A stretch of DNA of 64,000 nucleotides from Steroidobacter gossypii (lineage in GTDB: Bacteria; Pseudomonadota; Gammaproteobacteria; Steroidobacterales; Steroidobacteraceae): contig NZ_JAEVLS010000001.1 of NCBI RefSeq assembly GCF_016801985.1, forward strand, positions 1,612,001-1,676,000, in the 5' to 3' direction. Position 1 is the first letter of the stretch; the number at the start of each line of letters is the position of its first letter. Below the pieces are notes generated by a model. The model was not told the DNA's origin, searched no databases, and was given only the letters and a program-made list of their open reading frames with translations. The translations under genes were made by a program, and so were the position numbers. Below, in pieces: positions 42,273-54,261 of the stretch.

Positions 42273-43352
42273 ATGGCTAAGCGAGCCCGCCGCGAAACCG
42301 AGATCTTCAGCATCTCGTTCCTGGACTGCATCACCTGCGGCCTGGGCTCGGTGGTGCTGCTGCTGGTGTTGAGCCAGATCCGTACGCCGAGCATCGAGCA
42401 GTCCGACGAAGACCTGCAGGAGCAGTTGCTGAGCCTGCAGGACGAATTGATCGAGATCGAAGGCCAGGCGGAAATCCTGAACCGCGACCTGACCGCCAAG
42501 CAGGAACAATTGTCCGAAGAGAAGCGTCGCATCGCACGCCTGCAGGGCGACTTGAGCGACATCCGCGGCAAGTATCAGGCGTCTAAACAGGAGGCGGACG
42601 TCGCCAATCAGCTCGAGGGGCGGCTGGCCTCCGCGCAGCAGACCATGACGGAGGAGATGAAGCGCCTGCTCGGCGAGGGCTTTCGCCGCAAGAAGGACGA
42701 CGCCATCGGCGGAATCCCGGTAGACAGCGAATACATCATCTTCATCATCGACACCTCGGGCAGCATGTTCAACTACGTGTGGCCCATGATGCTGGCCAAG
42801 GTCGAGGAAACCCTGAACGTGTATCCGCAGGTGAAGGGCTTCCAGATCATGAACGACGAAGGCACGTACATGTTCAGCGGTTATCGCGGCAAGTGGATTC
42901 CTGACACGCCCAGCCAGCGGCGCACTGTGCTGGATCGGCTGCGCACCTGGAATGCATTCTCCAATTCCAGTCCGATCGAGGGCATCGTCGAGGCGATCCG
43001 CACCTATTACTCCAAGGACAAGAAAATCAGCCTGTACGTGTTCGGCGACGAATTCACCGGCTCGTCGATCGACTCGGTGGTGAAGGGCGTGGACATCATC
43101 AATCGCGAAGACTCCACCGGCGAGCGGCGTGTGCGCATTCACGCCATCGGTTTTCCAGTGCGCCCGGATGCGCCTCAGTACACCAGCATTCGCTTTGCGA
43201 CGCTGATGCGAATCCTTTGTCAACGCAATGGCGGTTCGTTCGTCGGTCTGGACGATCCGGCGCGCAGCGGCCCCCGCATTCGAATCGGGGAGAACCTCGC
43301 CGCGCCGAAGCCTGCGAACCAAGCGCTCGCCCAGGCCACGCCGGGCTCATGA
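42273..43352 (+). CDS. Membrane-anchored vWA-domain protein 2 (TolR/MotB-like N-terminus)
   Basis: 359 residues and clearly a paralogue of the preceding gene. The N-terminus RRETEIFSISFLDCITCGLG then SVVLLLVLSQ shares the TEhFShSFLDCITC motif. A long coiled coil spans about 45-135 (DEDLQEQLLSLQDELIEIEG). The vWA domain (about 150-330) has MIDAS DTSGSMF and YVFGDEFTG. The tail is basic with Pro/Ala. It starts 30 bases after the first vWA gene. Two different vWA subunits could make a heterodimer around one channel pentamer. Confidence 0.87.
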   Translation: MAKRARRETEIFSISFLDCITCGLGSVVLLLVLSQIRTPSIEQSDEDLQEQLLSLQDELIEIEGQAEILNRDLTAKQEQLSEEKRRIARLQGDLSDIRGKYQASKQEADVANQLEGRLASAQQTMTEEMKRLLGEGFRRKKDDAIGGIPVDSEYIIFIIDTSGSMFNYVWPMMLAKVEETLNVYPQVKGFQIMNDEGTYMFSGYRGKWIPDTPSQRRTVLDRLRTWNAFSNSSPIEGIVEAIRTYYSKDKKISLYVFGDEFTGSSIDSVVKGVDIINREDSTGERRVRIHAIGFPVRPDAPQYTSIRFATLMRILCQRNGGSFVGLDDPARSGPRIRIGENLAAPKPANQALAQATPGS

Positions 43353-43359
43353 GGTCACC

Positions 43360-44319
43360 GTGAAAGACTATCGCCTGCTGTCTCGCTCGAACTCGTGGCT
43401 GCACGCACGGCGGCGGCAGTTGATGGCGGCCGCGGCGTGCGGATTAAGCGCCACGCTGGTGCTGCTGGCGGGCTGCGGCCCCGTGAAGCTGGTGGCGAAC
43501 ACCAATATCCCGCCGCCGCTGGTGGTGAAGATTCCCGTCGCGGTGGCGTTGTTCATGCCCACCGAATTCTCCAGCTACGTGCACAAGGAAGAGCGCTGGA
43601 GCACCAAGTGGCACGTCGATCTGGGCAAGGCGCAGACCGAAGGCATCTCGCGTCTGATGGCCGCGATGTTCGAGCGGGTGGTGCCGGTCGAGAGCGTGAA
43701 TGCGGGCACGCAGGTTCCTGGCGGCGTGGCCGCGATCCTCGAGCCGAGCATCGAGGAGTATGCGTTCGTCACGCCACGTGACGCCGGCTCGCCCTTCTAT
43801 GCGGTCAGCATCAAATATCGCGTGAATGTCTACATGCCCGACGGCAAGCTCGCCGACTCCTGGGGCTTCACCGGTTACGGAACCTCGCCGTCGCAGGGAT
43901 TGTCGAGCGAGGCGCCGCTTTCCACAGCGACTGCATTGGCCATGCGAGATGCGGGCGCGAAGCTCGCGGTCGAATTTCGCGAACAGGCCGTGATGCGTGG
44001 ACTGTTGCCAGAGTCGGCGACGGCCGATTCGCCTGCGGCTGGTGGCACGCCGCCCGCTCCTGGCGTCGCGCCGACGACTACGACTACGACTACGCCTGCA
44101 GCTCCTGCCGAGAAGAGCGAGCCCAAGGAGCAGACGCCGGCTGGCGCAGGGGGACAAGCGCCGGCCGCCGCGCCGAGCAGCGAGCCCGAGAAGAAAGATG
44201 CGGCGACAAGCGAACTGCCCGCCGAAGAACAAGAGGTGGAGCAGCAGGACGAGCAGGGCAAAACGAACCGGCCGCTGCCCGAACCCGAGGCGGTCGCGCT
44301 GACGCCGCCCGTCTCCTGA
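43360..44319 (+). CDS. Cluster lipoprotein with Pro/Ala/Glu-rich tail
   Basis: 319 residues from a GTG at 43360 with GAGG five bases upstream; the frame before it overlaps the vWA gene. The signal ends in lipobox LLAGC (Cys near 39). The structured part (about 50-225) begins NIPPPLVVKIPVAVALFMPT and includes SYVHKEERWSTKWHVDLGKA, FERVVPVESV and SIKYRVNVYMPDGKLADSWG, like assembly lipoproteins that bind outer-membrane partners. The last 95 residues are Pro/Ala/Thr/Glu-rich and disordered. It is the last gene of the co-directional cluster. Confidence 0.75.
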   Translation: MKDYRLLSRSNSWLHARRRQLMAAAACGLSATLVLLAGCGPVKLVANTNIPPPLVVKIPVAVALFMPTEFSSYVHKEERWSTKWHVDLGKAQTEGISRLMAAMFERVVPVESVNAGTQVPGGVAAILEPSIEEYAFVTPRDAGSPFYAVSIKYRVNVYMPDGKLADSWGFTGYGTSPSQGLSSEAPLSTATALAMRDAGAKLAVEFREQAVMRGLLPESATADSPAAGGTPPAPGVAPTTTTTTTPAAPAEKSEPKEQTPAGAGGQAPAAAPSSEPEKKDAATSELPAEEQEVEQQDEQGKTNRPLPEPEAVALTPPVS

Positions 44320-44334
44320 CGGAACTGCGGTGGG

Positions 44335-45744
44335 TTACGAGCGACCTTCCTCGTCCTCGTCCTCGTCTGCCTGCTTACGGACCTTGAACACTTCGCGATT
44401 GACCAGGCCTTCGGTCTGCACCGGCTCGCCGTTGACGAACTTCGGACGATAGCGGGAGGAGCGCACCGCATGCAGCGCTTCGGATGCCTGGCGCTCCGTG
44501 CCGTTCTGCTCGATCACCTTGGCGTCTTCCACGTAGCCCTTGTCGTTCACCGTGAACTGCACGGCCACGAATTTCTCTTCGATCTCTTCCGGCGGCAACT
44601 GGCGATTGCGCATCGCCAGTTGCGGCAGGGGATAGTAGATCCGCACCGGGAAGCTGAGCGGCACTGCCGCCAGTTCCGGCCGCGGTTGATCGCTGCTCTC
44701 CACCAAAGCGGCGGCGCGCCGATAGTGGGTCAGTGCCTTTTGCGACTGCTGTTTGAGCTGATACCAGTCGCCCAGCTGGATCAGTGTGTCGATCATCGAT
44801 GCCGGTGAGGCGTCGGGCCGCGCCTCCAGGATGTCCAGCGCACGCTGCAACGACTTTTCGCCATCGCTGCTGATGTACTTGGGATTGACGCCCTTGGACT
44901 CGGCCGGCTGCGGATCGGGCAGCAGCCGGTCGTGCAGTGACTGATAGCCCTGAGTGGCGTAATAGACTTCCTGCACATAGCTCCGCGCCAGGCCCCGCAG
45001 CGGCAAAACCAGCGCAGGGTCGTGCTTGCCCAGCTTGCGCTCGAGGATTCCGATCGCGTCCCGATAGCGCTCGCGACCGAGCATGAAGTTGCCGGTGTCG
45101 ACATACCAATCGCCGATCACGCACAGCACGGGCGACATGCGTGGGTCCTTGGCGCCATGGGTGCGTTCGCCGACACGCTGCAGATAATGCATCTGCTTGG
45201 CGCCGTCGGCCAGACGACCGGTCTGGAACAGGCTGGTGGCGAGTTGACGGAGCAGGCCCTGCTGACTCAGGTCGAACAGCCCGTGAGTGCGATGGCTGAT
45301 GTTGAGTGCGCGCTCCAGCACTGGCACCGCTTCCTGATGGCGGTCGAGCAACGCCAGGGAATAACCCAGGCCGCGCAGCGGATCGAGCAACGCCACGCCG
45401 CTGCGTACGCCGGCCAACTCGATGATCTGCAAAGCTTCGCGATAGGAGGTCTCGGCGTTGACCTTATCGCCGCCGCTGAGCTGCGCGTTGCCCAGAAGCG
45501 TCAACGCGTTGGCGAGCTGTTCGGGCTGGTTGCTGGCGCGCGCCTGTTCTACCAGGCTGTGCGCTTCTTCGATGGCCGCGGTCCAATCTCGCTTGTCATA
45601 GCTCGCCCAGAATTCCTGCTGCGCTTCGGGGCGCTTCGGCAGCGGTGGCGCGGCGGCGGCCGGAATCATGAGCGTGGTCAGGCCGAGCAACATGCCCAGC
45701 CTGAGCGTTCGTAACCAGGCGTTGGACGGTTGCCTGATTCTCAT
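44335..45744 (-). CDS. Secreted TPR protein with TonB-C-like terminus
   Basis: 469 residues. Signal peptide at 1-31 (ending PAAAA). TPR-like helices cover about 40-330 (NALTLLGNAQLSGGDKVNAE, ALTHYRRAAALVES). The C-terminal 90 residues resemble the TonB C-terminal domain (VAVQFTVNDKGYVEDAKVIE, the YRPKFVNGEPVQTEGLV strand pattern), though there is no N-terminal TonB membrane anchor. The extreme C-terminus is acidic (DEDEDEEG). It converges with the cluster's last lipoprotein gene with a 15-base gap. It may be a periplasmic accessory of that system, by position only. Confidence 0.75.
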   Translation of the reverse strand: MRIRQPSNAWLRTLRLGMLLGLTTLMIPAAAAPPLPKRPEAQQEFWASYDKRDWTAAIEEAHSLVEQARASNQPEQLANALTLLGNAQLSGGDKVNAETSYREALQIIELAGVRSGVALLDPLRGLGYSLALLDRHQEAVPVLERALNISHRTHGLFDLSQQGLLRQLATSLFQTGRLADGAKQMHYLQRVGERTHGAKDPRMSPVLCVIGDWYVDTGNFMLGRERYRDAIGILERKLGKHDPALVLPLRGLARSYVQEVYYATQGYQSLHDRLLPDPQPAESKGVNPKYISSDGEKSLQRALDILEARPDASPASMIDTLIQLGDWYQLKQQSQKALTHYRRAAALVESSDQPRPELAAVPLSFPVRIYYPLPQLAMRNRQLPPEEIEEKFVAVQFTVNDKGYVEDAKVIEQNGTERQASEALHAVRSSRYRPKFVNGEPVQTEGLVNREVFKVRKQADEDEDEEGRS

Positions 45745-45842
45745 GACCCACCCCCCAAGCTCATCTCGATCTCGTTGTGCGTGCTATGACGAGAGGCTAC
45801 GACTCGAGCCGCGCCCGCACAAGATGAGCTTTTCCGTGGTGC

Positions 45843-46916
45843 TCACTTGCTGAAGAGATAGTGCGATACGAACCATTCGCGGCCGCCGCGATAGCCCCAC
45901 AGCTCGGCGCAGGCCATGAAGAACACGCGCCAGTACACCCACCAGCGGCGCATGTTCTCGGCGCCGTAGGTGGCCGCCAGAATCGGCTCGACCCGAGCTC
46001 GATTGGCGTCCATGTTGGCCAGCCAACACTCGCTGGTGCGGCTGTAATGCGTGCCATCCACGCGCCAGTGCTCCTGCAGGCGCAGATCGCGCTGGAAATA
46101 ACTCAGCAGGTTGTCGCTCGGCATGATGCCGCCGGTGAAGAAGTAACGGGCCATCCAGTCGTTCTCGTCGCGCACCTCGAACGGATAGGCGTAGTCGCGG
46201 TGAGTGAAGATGTGCACGAACAACGTGCCGCCGGGGCGCAGCCAGGAGCTGATGCGCGCCAGCAGCTGTTCGTAGTTGCGCATGTGCTCGAACATTTCCA
46301 CCGAGACGACGCGGTCGAAGCACTGGTGCTCCAGCGCCAGGTCGTTCATGTCACAGGTGATGATCTGAACGTTGCGCAGCCCGCGACTCGCGGCGCGAGC
46401 TTCGATGAACTGCTTTTGCGTACGTGAGTTGGAGACGGCGGTGATGCGTGCGTTCGGATAGCGCTCCGCCATCCACAAGGTGAGCGAGCCCCAGCCGCAG
46501 CCGAGCTCCAGGATGTCTTCGCCGTCCGCGATGCGGGCGCGGCGGCAGGTGAGCGCCAGCATCTCCGCCTCGGCGTCGTCCAGCGAGGTGACGCCCGGCT
46601 GGAAGTAGCACGATGAATACTTCATGTGCTTGCCCATGACCATTTCGAAAAACTCGCACGGCAGCTCGTAATGTTGCTCGTTCGCTTCGCGCGTGTTGAT
46701 GGCGATCGGGCTGGCTTTGAGTTGCGCGATGAAGCGCATCAGGTGGCGCTGTTGCGCCTCTTCAGTGGTGCGTTTCTCTTCGCGCAGCCGCTCCGCCAGC
46801 AGTCGCCGAATGCCGAAGCGCACCAGCGAATCGGGCAGCATGTCCCTCGCGAGCAGGCGGAACGGCAGAGAAATGGCTGGATCGGCCGGACGCGGTGTGA
46901 TGGCTGTGGCGGTCAT
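45843..46916 (-). CDS. Cyclopropane-fatty-acyl-phospholipid synthase-like methyltransferase
   Basis: 357 residues, a SAM-dependent methyltransferase of the CFA/mycolic-acid synthase family. Motif [19 protein letters not shown] binds SAM. The family signatures [41 protein letters not shown] and FTGGIMPSD are present. It lacks the N-terminal lipid-binding domain of E. coli Cfa, so it is the short type. It adds methylene or methyl to unsaturated acyl chains in membrane lipids. It lies 3 bases after the DUF1295 gene, in an operon with DUF1295 and DUF1475 proteins. Confidence 0.88.
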   Translation of the reverse strand: MTATAITPRPADPAISLPFRLLARDMLPDSLVRFGIRRLLAERLREEKRTTEEAQQRHLMRFIAQLKASPIAINTREANEQHYELPCEFFEMVMGKHMKYSSCYFQPGVTSLDDAEAEMLALTCRRARIADGEDILELGCGWGSLTLWMAERYPNARITAVSNSRTQKQFIEARAASRGLRNVQIITCDMNDLALEHQCFDRVVSVEMFEHMRNYEQLLARISSWLRPGGTLFVHIFTHRDYAYPFEVRDENDWMARYFFTGGIMPSDNLLSYFQRDLRLQEHWRVDGTHYSRTSECWLANMDANRARVEPILAATYGAENMRRWWVYWRVFFMACAELWGYRGGREWFVSHYLFSK

Positions 46917-46919
46917 GGC

Positions 46920-47699
46920 TCAACTTTTACTTGGCAGCGGAATAAACATACTGGTGCGCTGCTGATACTCCCGGTAACGCTCGCCCTTGGAGCGCAACGC
47001 CTGCTCCTCGGTTGCTTTGACGCCGGTCACGTTGATCAGGAAGTGCAGCATCAACGCCGGCATCGCCAGTGCCAGCCAGCCCCAGGGGGAAGCCAGCGCG
47101 AACACGGCGTAGCCGATCCAGATCGTCCATTCGAAGAAATAGTTCGGGTGGCGCGAGTAGCGCCACAACCCTACATCGCACACCGCGCCGTGATTGGATG
47201 CAGAGCGCTTGAAAGACGCGAGCTGGCTGTCGGCGATGCTTTCCCCGATCAGGCCGGTCAGCCAGATAGCCACACCCATGACCTCCAGGACATGCAGACG
47301 CGGCTCGGGATTGAGGCAGGCGATGAGCAGTGGCAGGGCCAGCACGACGTTGAGCGCTGCCTGCAGCTGAAAGAAGCCGAAGAACATTGTATTGAGATTG
47401 CTCGCCCAGCGCTGACGGAGATCCTGATAGCGACCTTCTTCTGGCTCGCCGATGATGCGCTTGGCGAGATGCCCGGCCAGGCGCACGGACCACAGTGCGT
47501 ACATGGTGGCGATGATCCACTTGCGTGTGTCCCAGCCATTCGCGAGCGCCGCGTACAACAATGCGAGCACGGCGAAGTTGCCGGACCAGCCGATGTCGAC
47601 GTAGCTGAAGTTACGATTGCGAATGCCGAGCAACCAGAGCGCGGTCATGATCGCGAAGACCAGCAGCGTGGCGAGCGTGACGAGCAACCACGGGCTCAT
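46920..47699 (-). CDS. DUF1295 (steroid 5-alpha-reductase-fold) membrane protein
   Basis: 259 residues with about six TM helices. The C-terminal part has the NADPH-binding signature of the steroid 5-alpha-reductase/isoprenylcysteine methyltransferase superfamily (GLWRYSRHPNYFFEWTIWIG, ERYREYQQRTSMFIPL). DUF1295 proteins are often encoded beside CFA synthase-like enzymes and probably act as reductases of modified acyl chains; the reaction here is inferred. Its start overlaps the preceding DUF1475 stop by 4 bases. Confidence 0.85.
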   Translation of the reverse strand: MSPWLLVTLATLLVFAIMTALWLLGIRNRNFSYVDIGWSGNFAVLALLYAALANGWDTRKWIIATMYALWSVRLAGHLAKRIIGEPEEGRYQDLRQRWASNLNTMFFGFFQLQAALNVVLALPLLIACLNPEPRLHVLEVMGVAIWLTGLIGESIADSQLASFKRSASNHGAVCDVGLWRYSRHPNYFFEWTIWIGYAVFALASPWGWLALAMPALMLHFLINVTGVKATEEQALRSKGERYREYQQRTSMFIPLPSKS

Positions 47700-48052
47700 C
47701 GTTGGGTGACTCCGCGAGAAGTCAGGATGTCACTGGCGGGCGCGCCGGGTGGGAGCTTGTGCAATTGCCAGAGCACGTAACTCGCCATCGCCATGTTGCC
47801 TAGAGTCATGATGAGCACGAACCACAGCAGCCGCGCCAGCGGGCCTCGCTCCTTGAAGCACACCCAGACGTAGAAGGTCAGAAAGCCGTAGTAGGCGTCG
47901 ATCAAGGTCGCCAGAGTCCACCAGCGATCCGGCCCCTGCGTGAGGCCCTGCCACTGCCACACGGGCTGTTGCATGCTGGCCCACGCGGTGTAGGCGAGCA
48001 GAGACAGCAGAATGGCTGCAAACAGGATCTGCAGCAGGGCTCGGGTACTCAT
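47696..48052 (-). CDS. DUF1475-like small membrane protein
   Basis: 118 residues with three hydrophobic segments (LLQILFAAILLSLLAYTAWA, LIDAYYGFLTFYVWVCFKER, LWFVLIMTLGNMAMASYVLW). The ERGPLARLLWFV and DAYYGF segments fit the DUF1475 family, which is often found next to DUF1295 and CFA genes. It is first of the three-gene operon and overlaps the DUF1295 start by 4 bases. No catalytic motif is seen. Confidence 0.7.
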   Translation of the reverse strand: MSTRALLQILFAAILLSLLAYTAWASMQQPVWQWQGLTQGPDRWWTLATLIDAYYGFLTFYVWVCFKERGPLARLLWFVLIMTLGNMAMASYVLWQLHKLPPGAPASDILTSRGVTQR

Positions 48053-48239
48053 GATTTGCCTCGCGGTCGCTCGCCGGCCGTTCGATTACCTGGCCGCGTG
48101 CTTCCTTTATTTGATCGAGGTATTCGGCCGGGCACGGGTTGTGGATGCACCGGCCGCGAGGCAGCAGATCTACGCGCCGGGCCTTCCTATTGCCCGTGCG
48201 CGGGAGCGGGTCACGGGGGAGGGGTCGTCTTCCGCAAAG

Positions 48240-50174
48240 TCAGGCAGCCGAGCGAAAACGTTCCTTTGCTTCCGCCTGCCGAACTTCCGTGGCCTGCGAA
48301 GTAGCCGCGGTTGAACGCGAGACGTCGGTACTGAGGGTGAACATCCCAACGGCATCCAGCAGCGCCTCCACCTGAGTGCGCAGCGATTGCGCCACCGCGG
48401 CAGTCTCTTCAACGCGAGCGGCATTCTGCTGAGTGTCACCATCGATGCGATCGATGGCTTGGTGCAGTTGGGCGATGTCGTCGCTCTGGGTGCGGCTCGC
48501 CATGGCGATCTGTTGCATGATGTGCGACACGCTCTGCACCGAGCTGAGGATCTCCTGCATGGTCTGGCCGGCGCCATTGACCAGCGAAGCGCCTTTCTCC
48601 ACGTCTTCGAGCGAAGCATGGATCAGTTTCTTGATCTCGTTGGCGGCGCTTGCCGAGCGCTGAGCGAGATTGCGAACTTCGCTGGCGACGACGGCGAAGC
48701 CGCGGCCTTGCTCCCCGGCGCGGGCCGCTTCGACAGCGGCATTGAGCGCCAGCAAGTTGGTTTGAAAAGCGATCTCGTCGATCACCCCGATGATGTCGCC
48801 GATCTTTCGTGACGATCCGGTGATGGCCTGCATGGTCTGCACCACCTGTCCCACAGCCTGATTGCCGCGGGAGGCGACCTCGCGCGCGTCGTCCGAGACG
48901 CGTTCGCCATTCAAGGCATTGTCGAGATTGCGCTGCACGTTCTCTTGAACCTGCTGAGCGCGCTCCGCGGTAGTACGAACAGCGGACGATTGCGACGCTT
49001 CGCGCTGAGCGAGCTCGTCGTTGGAGCTGGCGATCTGCTGACCCGCGCCGTCGATTTCGCCGGTGACCTCACGAATCCTCAGCACCAGCGATTGCAACTG
49101 CGACTGGCTGGCGTTGAACGCATCGATGAGCTGCGCGATCTCGTCCGTACCGCGCGCTGGGTAATTCGTAGTGAGGTCGCCTTGTGCGAGCTTGCGCATG
49201 CGAGTCATCAGCGCCGCAAAGCCACGCAGGTTGGAAACGTAGAAGCTGGAGATCAGATAGACAGCCAGGAACAAACCGATGAACGTGATCGCCAGCAGCA
49301 GATTCCGGCGTTGCTCGAAACCCTCGATGCGAGTCGCGAGCAACTCATCGAGCACCGCTGTGGCCGCGGCCGACATCGCCAGAGTTTGCTCGCTGAGCTT
49401 GCCGCCAATACCCACTCGTGCCGCATCCGGCTCGCCCCGGCGCAACCGCTCGGCATGTTCCTTGAACTCGGCGTAAACCGCTTCGAACGCGCCGCTGTCG
49501 AGCTTGGGAATCAGCAAAGGATTCGCCGCCGTCGCGCGCTTGATGGCGAGCGCGAGCGAATCACGATACGTGGAGGCGCGAGCAGCGATGAACTGAATGG
49601 CGACGTCGTCCGCGCCGGATACCGAGCCCGCCGCTTGAATCTTCAGCGCCATGGCATCCAGCCGAGCAGCCGTTTCCGCCAGCTTGGGCGCATAGTCCAT
49701 GACAATGGCCATCGCGTAGTAGGAATCCAGATCCGGATCGAGCGTCAGCTTGGAGTTATCGCTGATCAAGCCATAGAGCGAGAGCGCCTGCGCGGCGAGA
49801 TCGTCGACGTCGCTGCCACCCCAGCTGCTACTTAGCGCGCGCAGTTCATCTTTGAGCGCCAGGGCGTCGCCCTGCGATTCGTTCAAGGCACGCGCTTTGT
49901 CCAGCGCCTGCGATCCGTTGGCGCTCGCGTCGCCGCCGGCACGTCGAGCCGCCAACGCCGCCATGAACTCGTTCATGGACGCGACATGCGCCGTACCCAG
50001 CTGCTCCTGCTGGGCGAACTCGATATTGCTTTTCGAATAGCTGGCCACGCCGTACACCGCGACGCATAGCGGCACCATGAAAGCGGTGCTGATGATGGCG
50101 AACTTGATCGGCAGCCGAGCGACCTGCATCAAGCGGATTCCGGGCGCGAGTAAACGGTCCAAGGTGCTCGACAT
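48240..50174 (-). CDS. Methyl-accepting chemotaxis protein
   Basis: 644 residues. TM1 about 25-46 ([20 protein letters not shown]), an all-helical periplasmic sensor (about 48-285), TM2 about 290-312 ([20 protein letters not shown]), HAMP (about 313-365) and the cytoplasmic coiled coil with the signalling tip [20 protein letters not shown] / [19 protein letters not shown]. The C-terminus has no receptor-tethering pentapeptide. It senses an unknown ligand and acts through CheA/CheW encoded elsewhere. It is monocistronic. Confidence 0.93.
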   Translation of the reverse strand: MSSTLDRLLAPGIRLMQVARLPIKFAIISTAFMVPLCVAVYGVASYSKSNIEFAQQEQLGTAHVASMNEFMAALAARRAGGDASANGSQALDKARALNESQGDALALKDELRALSSSWGGSDVDDLAAQALSLYGLISDNSKLTLDPDLDSYYAMAIVMDYAPKLAETAARLDAMALKIQAAGSVSGADDVAIQFIAARASTYRDSLALAIKRATAANPLLIPKLDSGAFEAVYAEFKEHAERLRRGEPDAARVGIGGKLSEQTLAMSAAATAVLDELLATRIEGFEQRRNLLLAITFIGLFLAVYLISSFYVSNLRGFAALMTRMRKLAQGDLTTNYPARGTDEIAQLIDAFNASQSQLQSLVLRIREVTGEIDGAGQQIASSNDELAQREASQSSAVRTTAERAQQVQENVQRNLDNALNGERVSDDAREVASRGNQAVGQVVQTMQAITGSSRKIGDIIGVIDEIAFQTNLLALNAAVEAARAGEQGRGFAVVASEVRNLAQRSASAANEIKKLIHASLEDVEKGASLVNGAGQTMQEILSSVQSVSHIMQQIAMASRTQSDDIAQLHQAIDRIDGDTQQNAARVEETAAVAQSLRTQVEALLDAVGMFTLSTDVSRSTAATSQATEVRQAEAKERFRSAA

Positions 50175-50370
50175 ACGTGGTTATCTTAGTTCGCGGCCAG
50201 CCGGATTCGGGCGAAGCTCACCCATGGGCGGAATCGGCTCGGCCGTCGCGATCTTGAGTCAGCGCTTGCACTCGATTCGTGAAAGGCCGGAAGCTTTCGC
50301 GCCGTTCTGTGACCGGGTTCACCCGTGCGCGGCGCCGGAGCCGACTTGTGGCGGCCGGCCGGCGTCGGGG

Positions 50371-50397
50371 GGAACCCGACAACCCGTTGCACGCGTT
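50371..50397 (+). promoter_or_regulatory. Weak EcfG-type promoter candidate before the TreS fusion
   Basis: GGAAC (50371-50375) and CGTT (50394-50397) separated by 18 bases, one more than the usual 16-17. The implied transcription start leaves a leader of about 35 bases to the ATG at 50441. Plausible because trehalose genes are frequent general-stress targets, but off-consensus. Confidence 0.3.
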
Positions 50398-50440
50398 TGA
50401 ACCTATCCACCGCCATCCACTCGAGCCGCCAACCACCGCC

Positions 50441-53703
<3,263 letters not shown>

Positions 53704-53707
<4 letters not shown>

Positions 53708-54261
53708 TCGAAGCTTTCGGTGGTGTAGAGCAAAACCTGCATGTCGGCTGGCCAGAAGTCCGCGGGCCAGCCGGCTTTCAATTTCAGATGACGGATGAAG
53801 CGGCGCGGATCGGGCAGCTGCTCCCACACCGCTGGCAAAAACGTGCTGCGTCTGAGGCCGGCTCGAAGAATCACGCCATCGATACCCGGACGCAGGATCT
53901 CCAGCAACTCCGCTTCACTACGGACGTCGCAGGGTTGTGGCTCGCTGAGTACCGAGATCTGCACGCCGGCATCGGCCCATTCCGGCGGCGTGAGCGCTGG
54001 GAACCTTGGATCCGCGAACGCCGACGCCCACGCATTGTTCCAAACATCCACGTGCAGCGGACGCGTTGCTTCGATGGTGCCGCAGCAGCCGCGCAATTCT
54101 TCGCCGATGCGCAGCGTGACGAACGAGGCGCCCGGGCGATCCAACTCCGGATCGAAGGGCTCGCCGGGTGCAGGAACGAGCTCGCCGCTCGGCAATGCCG
54201 CTTCGACGGATGCACGCGCGAGCGCGAGCAGCTCAGTGCGTTGTCGTGGACCCAGACTCAT
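53704..54261 (-). CDS. AMMECR1-domain protein (AmmeMemoRadiSam system protein A)
   Basis: 185 residues from the ATG at 54261 ([20 protein letters not shown]); a longer frame to 54381 runs inside the MEMO gene. The AMMECR1 signature is clear: [20 protein letters not shown], then DPRFPALTP and ISVLSEPQP. It overlaps the MEMO stop by 29 bases. AMMECR1, MEMO and a radical SAM enzyme form a widely conserved trio of uncertain biochemical function. Its 3' end overlaps the convergent treS stop by 4 bases. Confidence 0.9.

Noticed and set aside
30729-44319. Zorya-type anti-phage defence or type VI secretion regulation
   Set aside because: There is an ExbB/MotA-like protein, kinase, FHA and vWA domains, but no ZorC/ZorD helicase or nuclease, no MotB-type peptidoglycan-binding domain and no Tss/TagQRST genes, so neither label fits.
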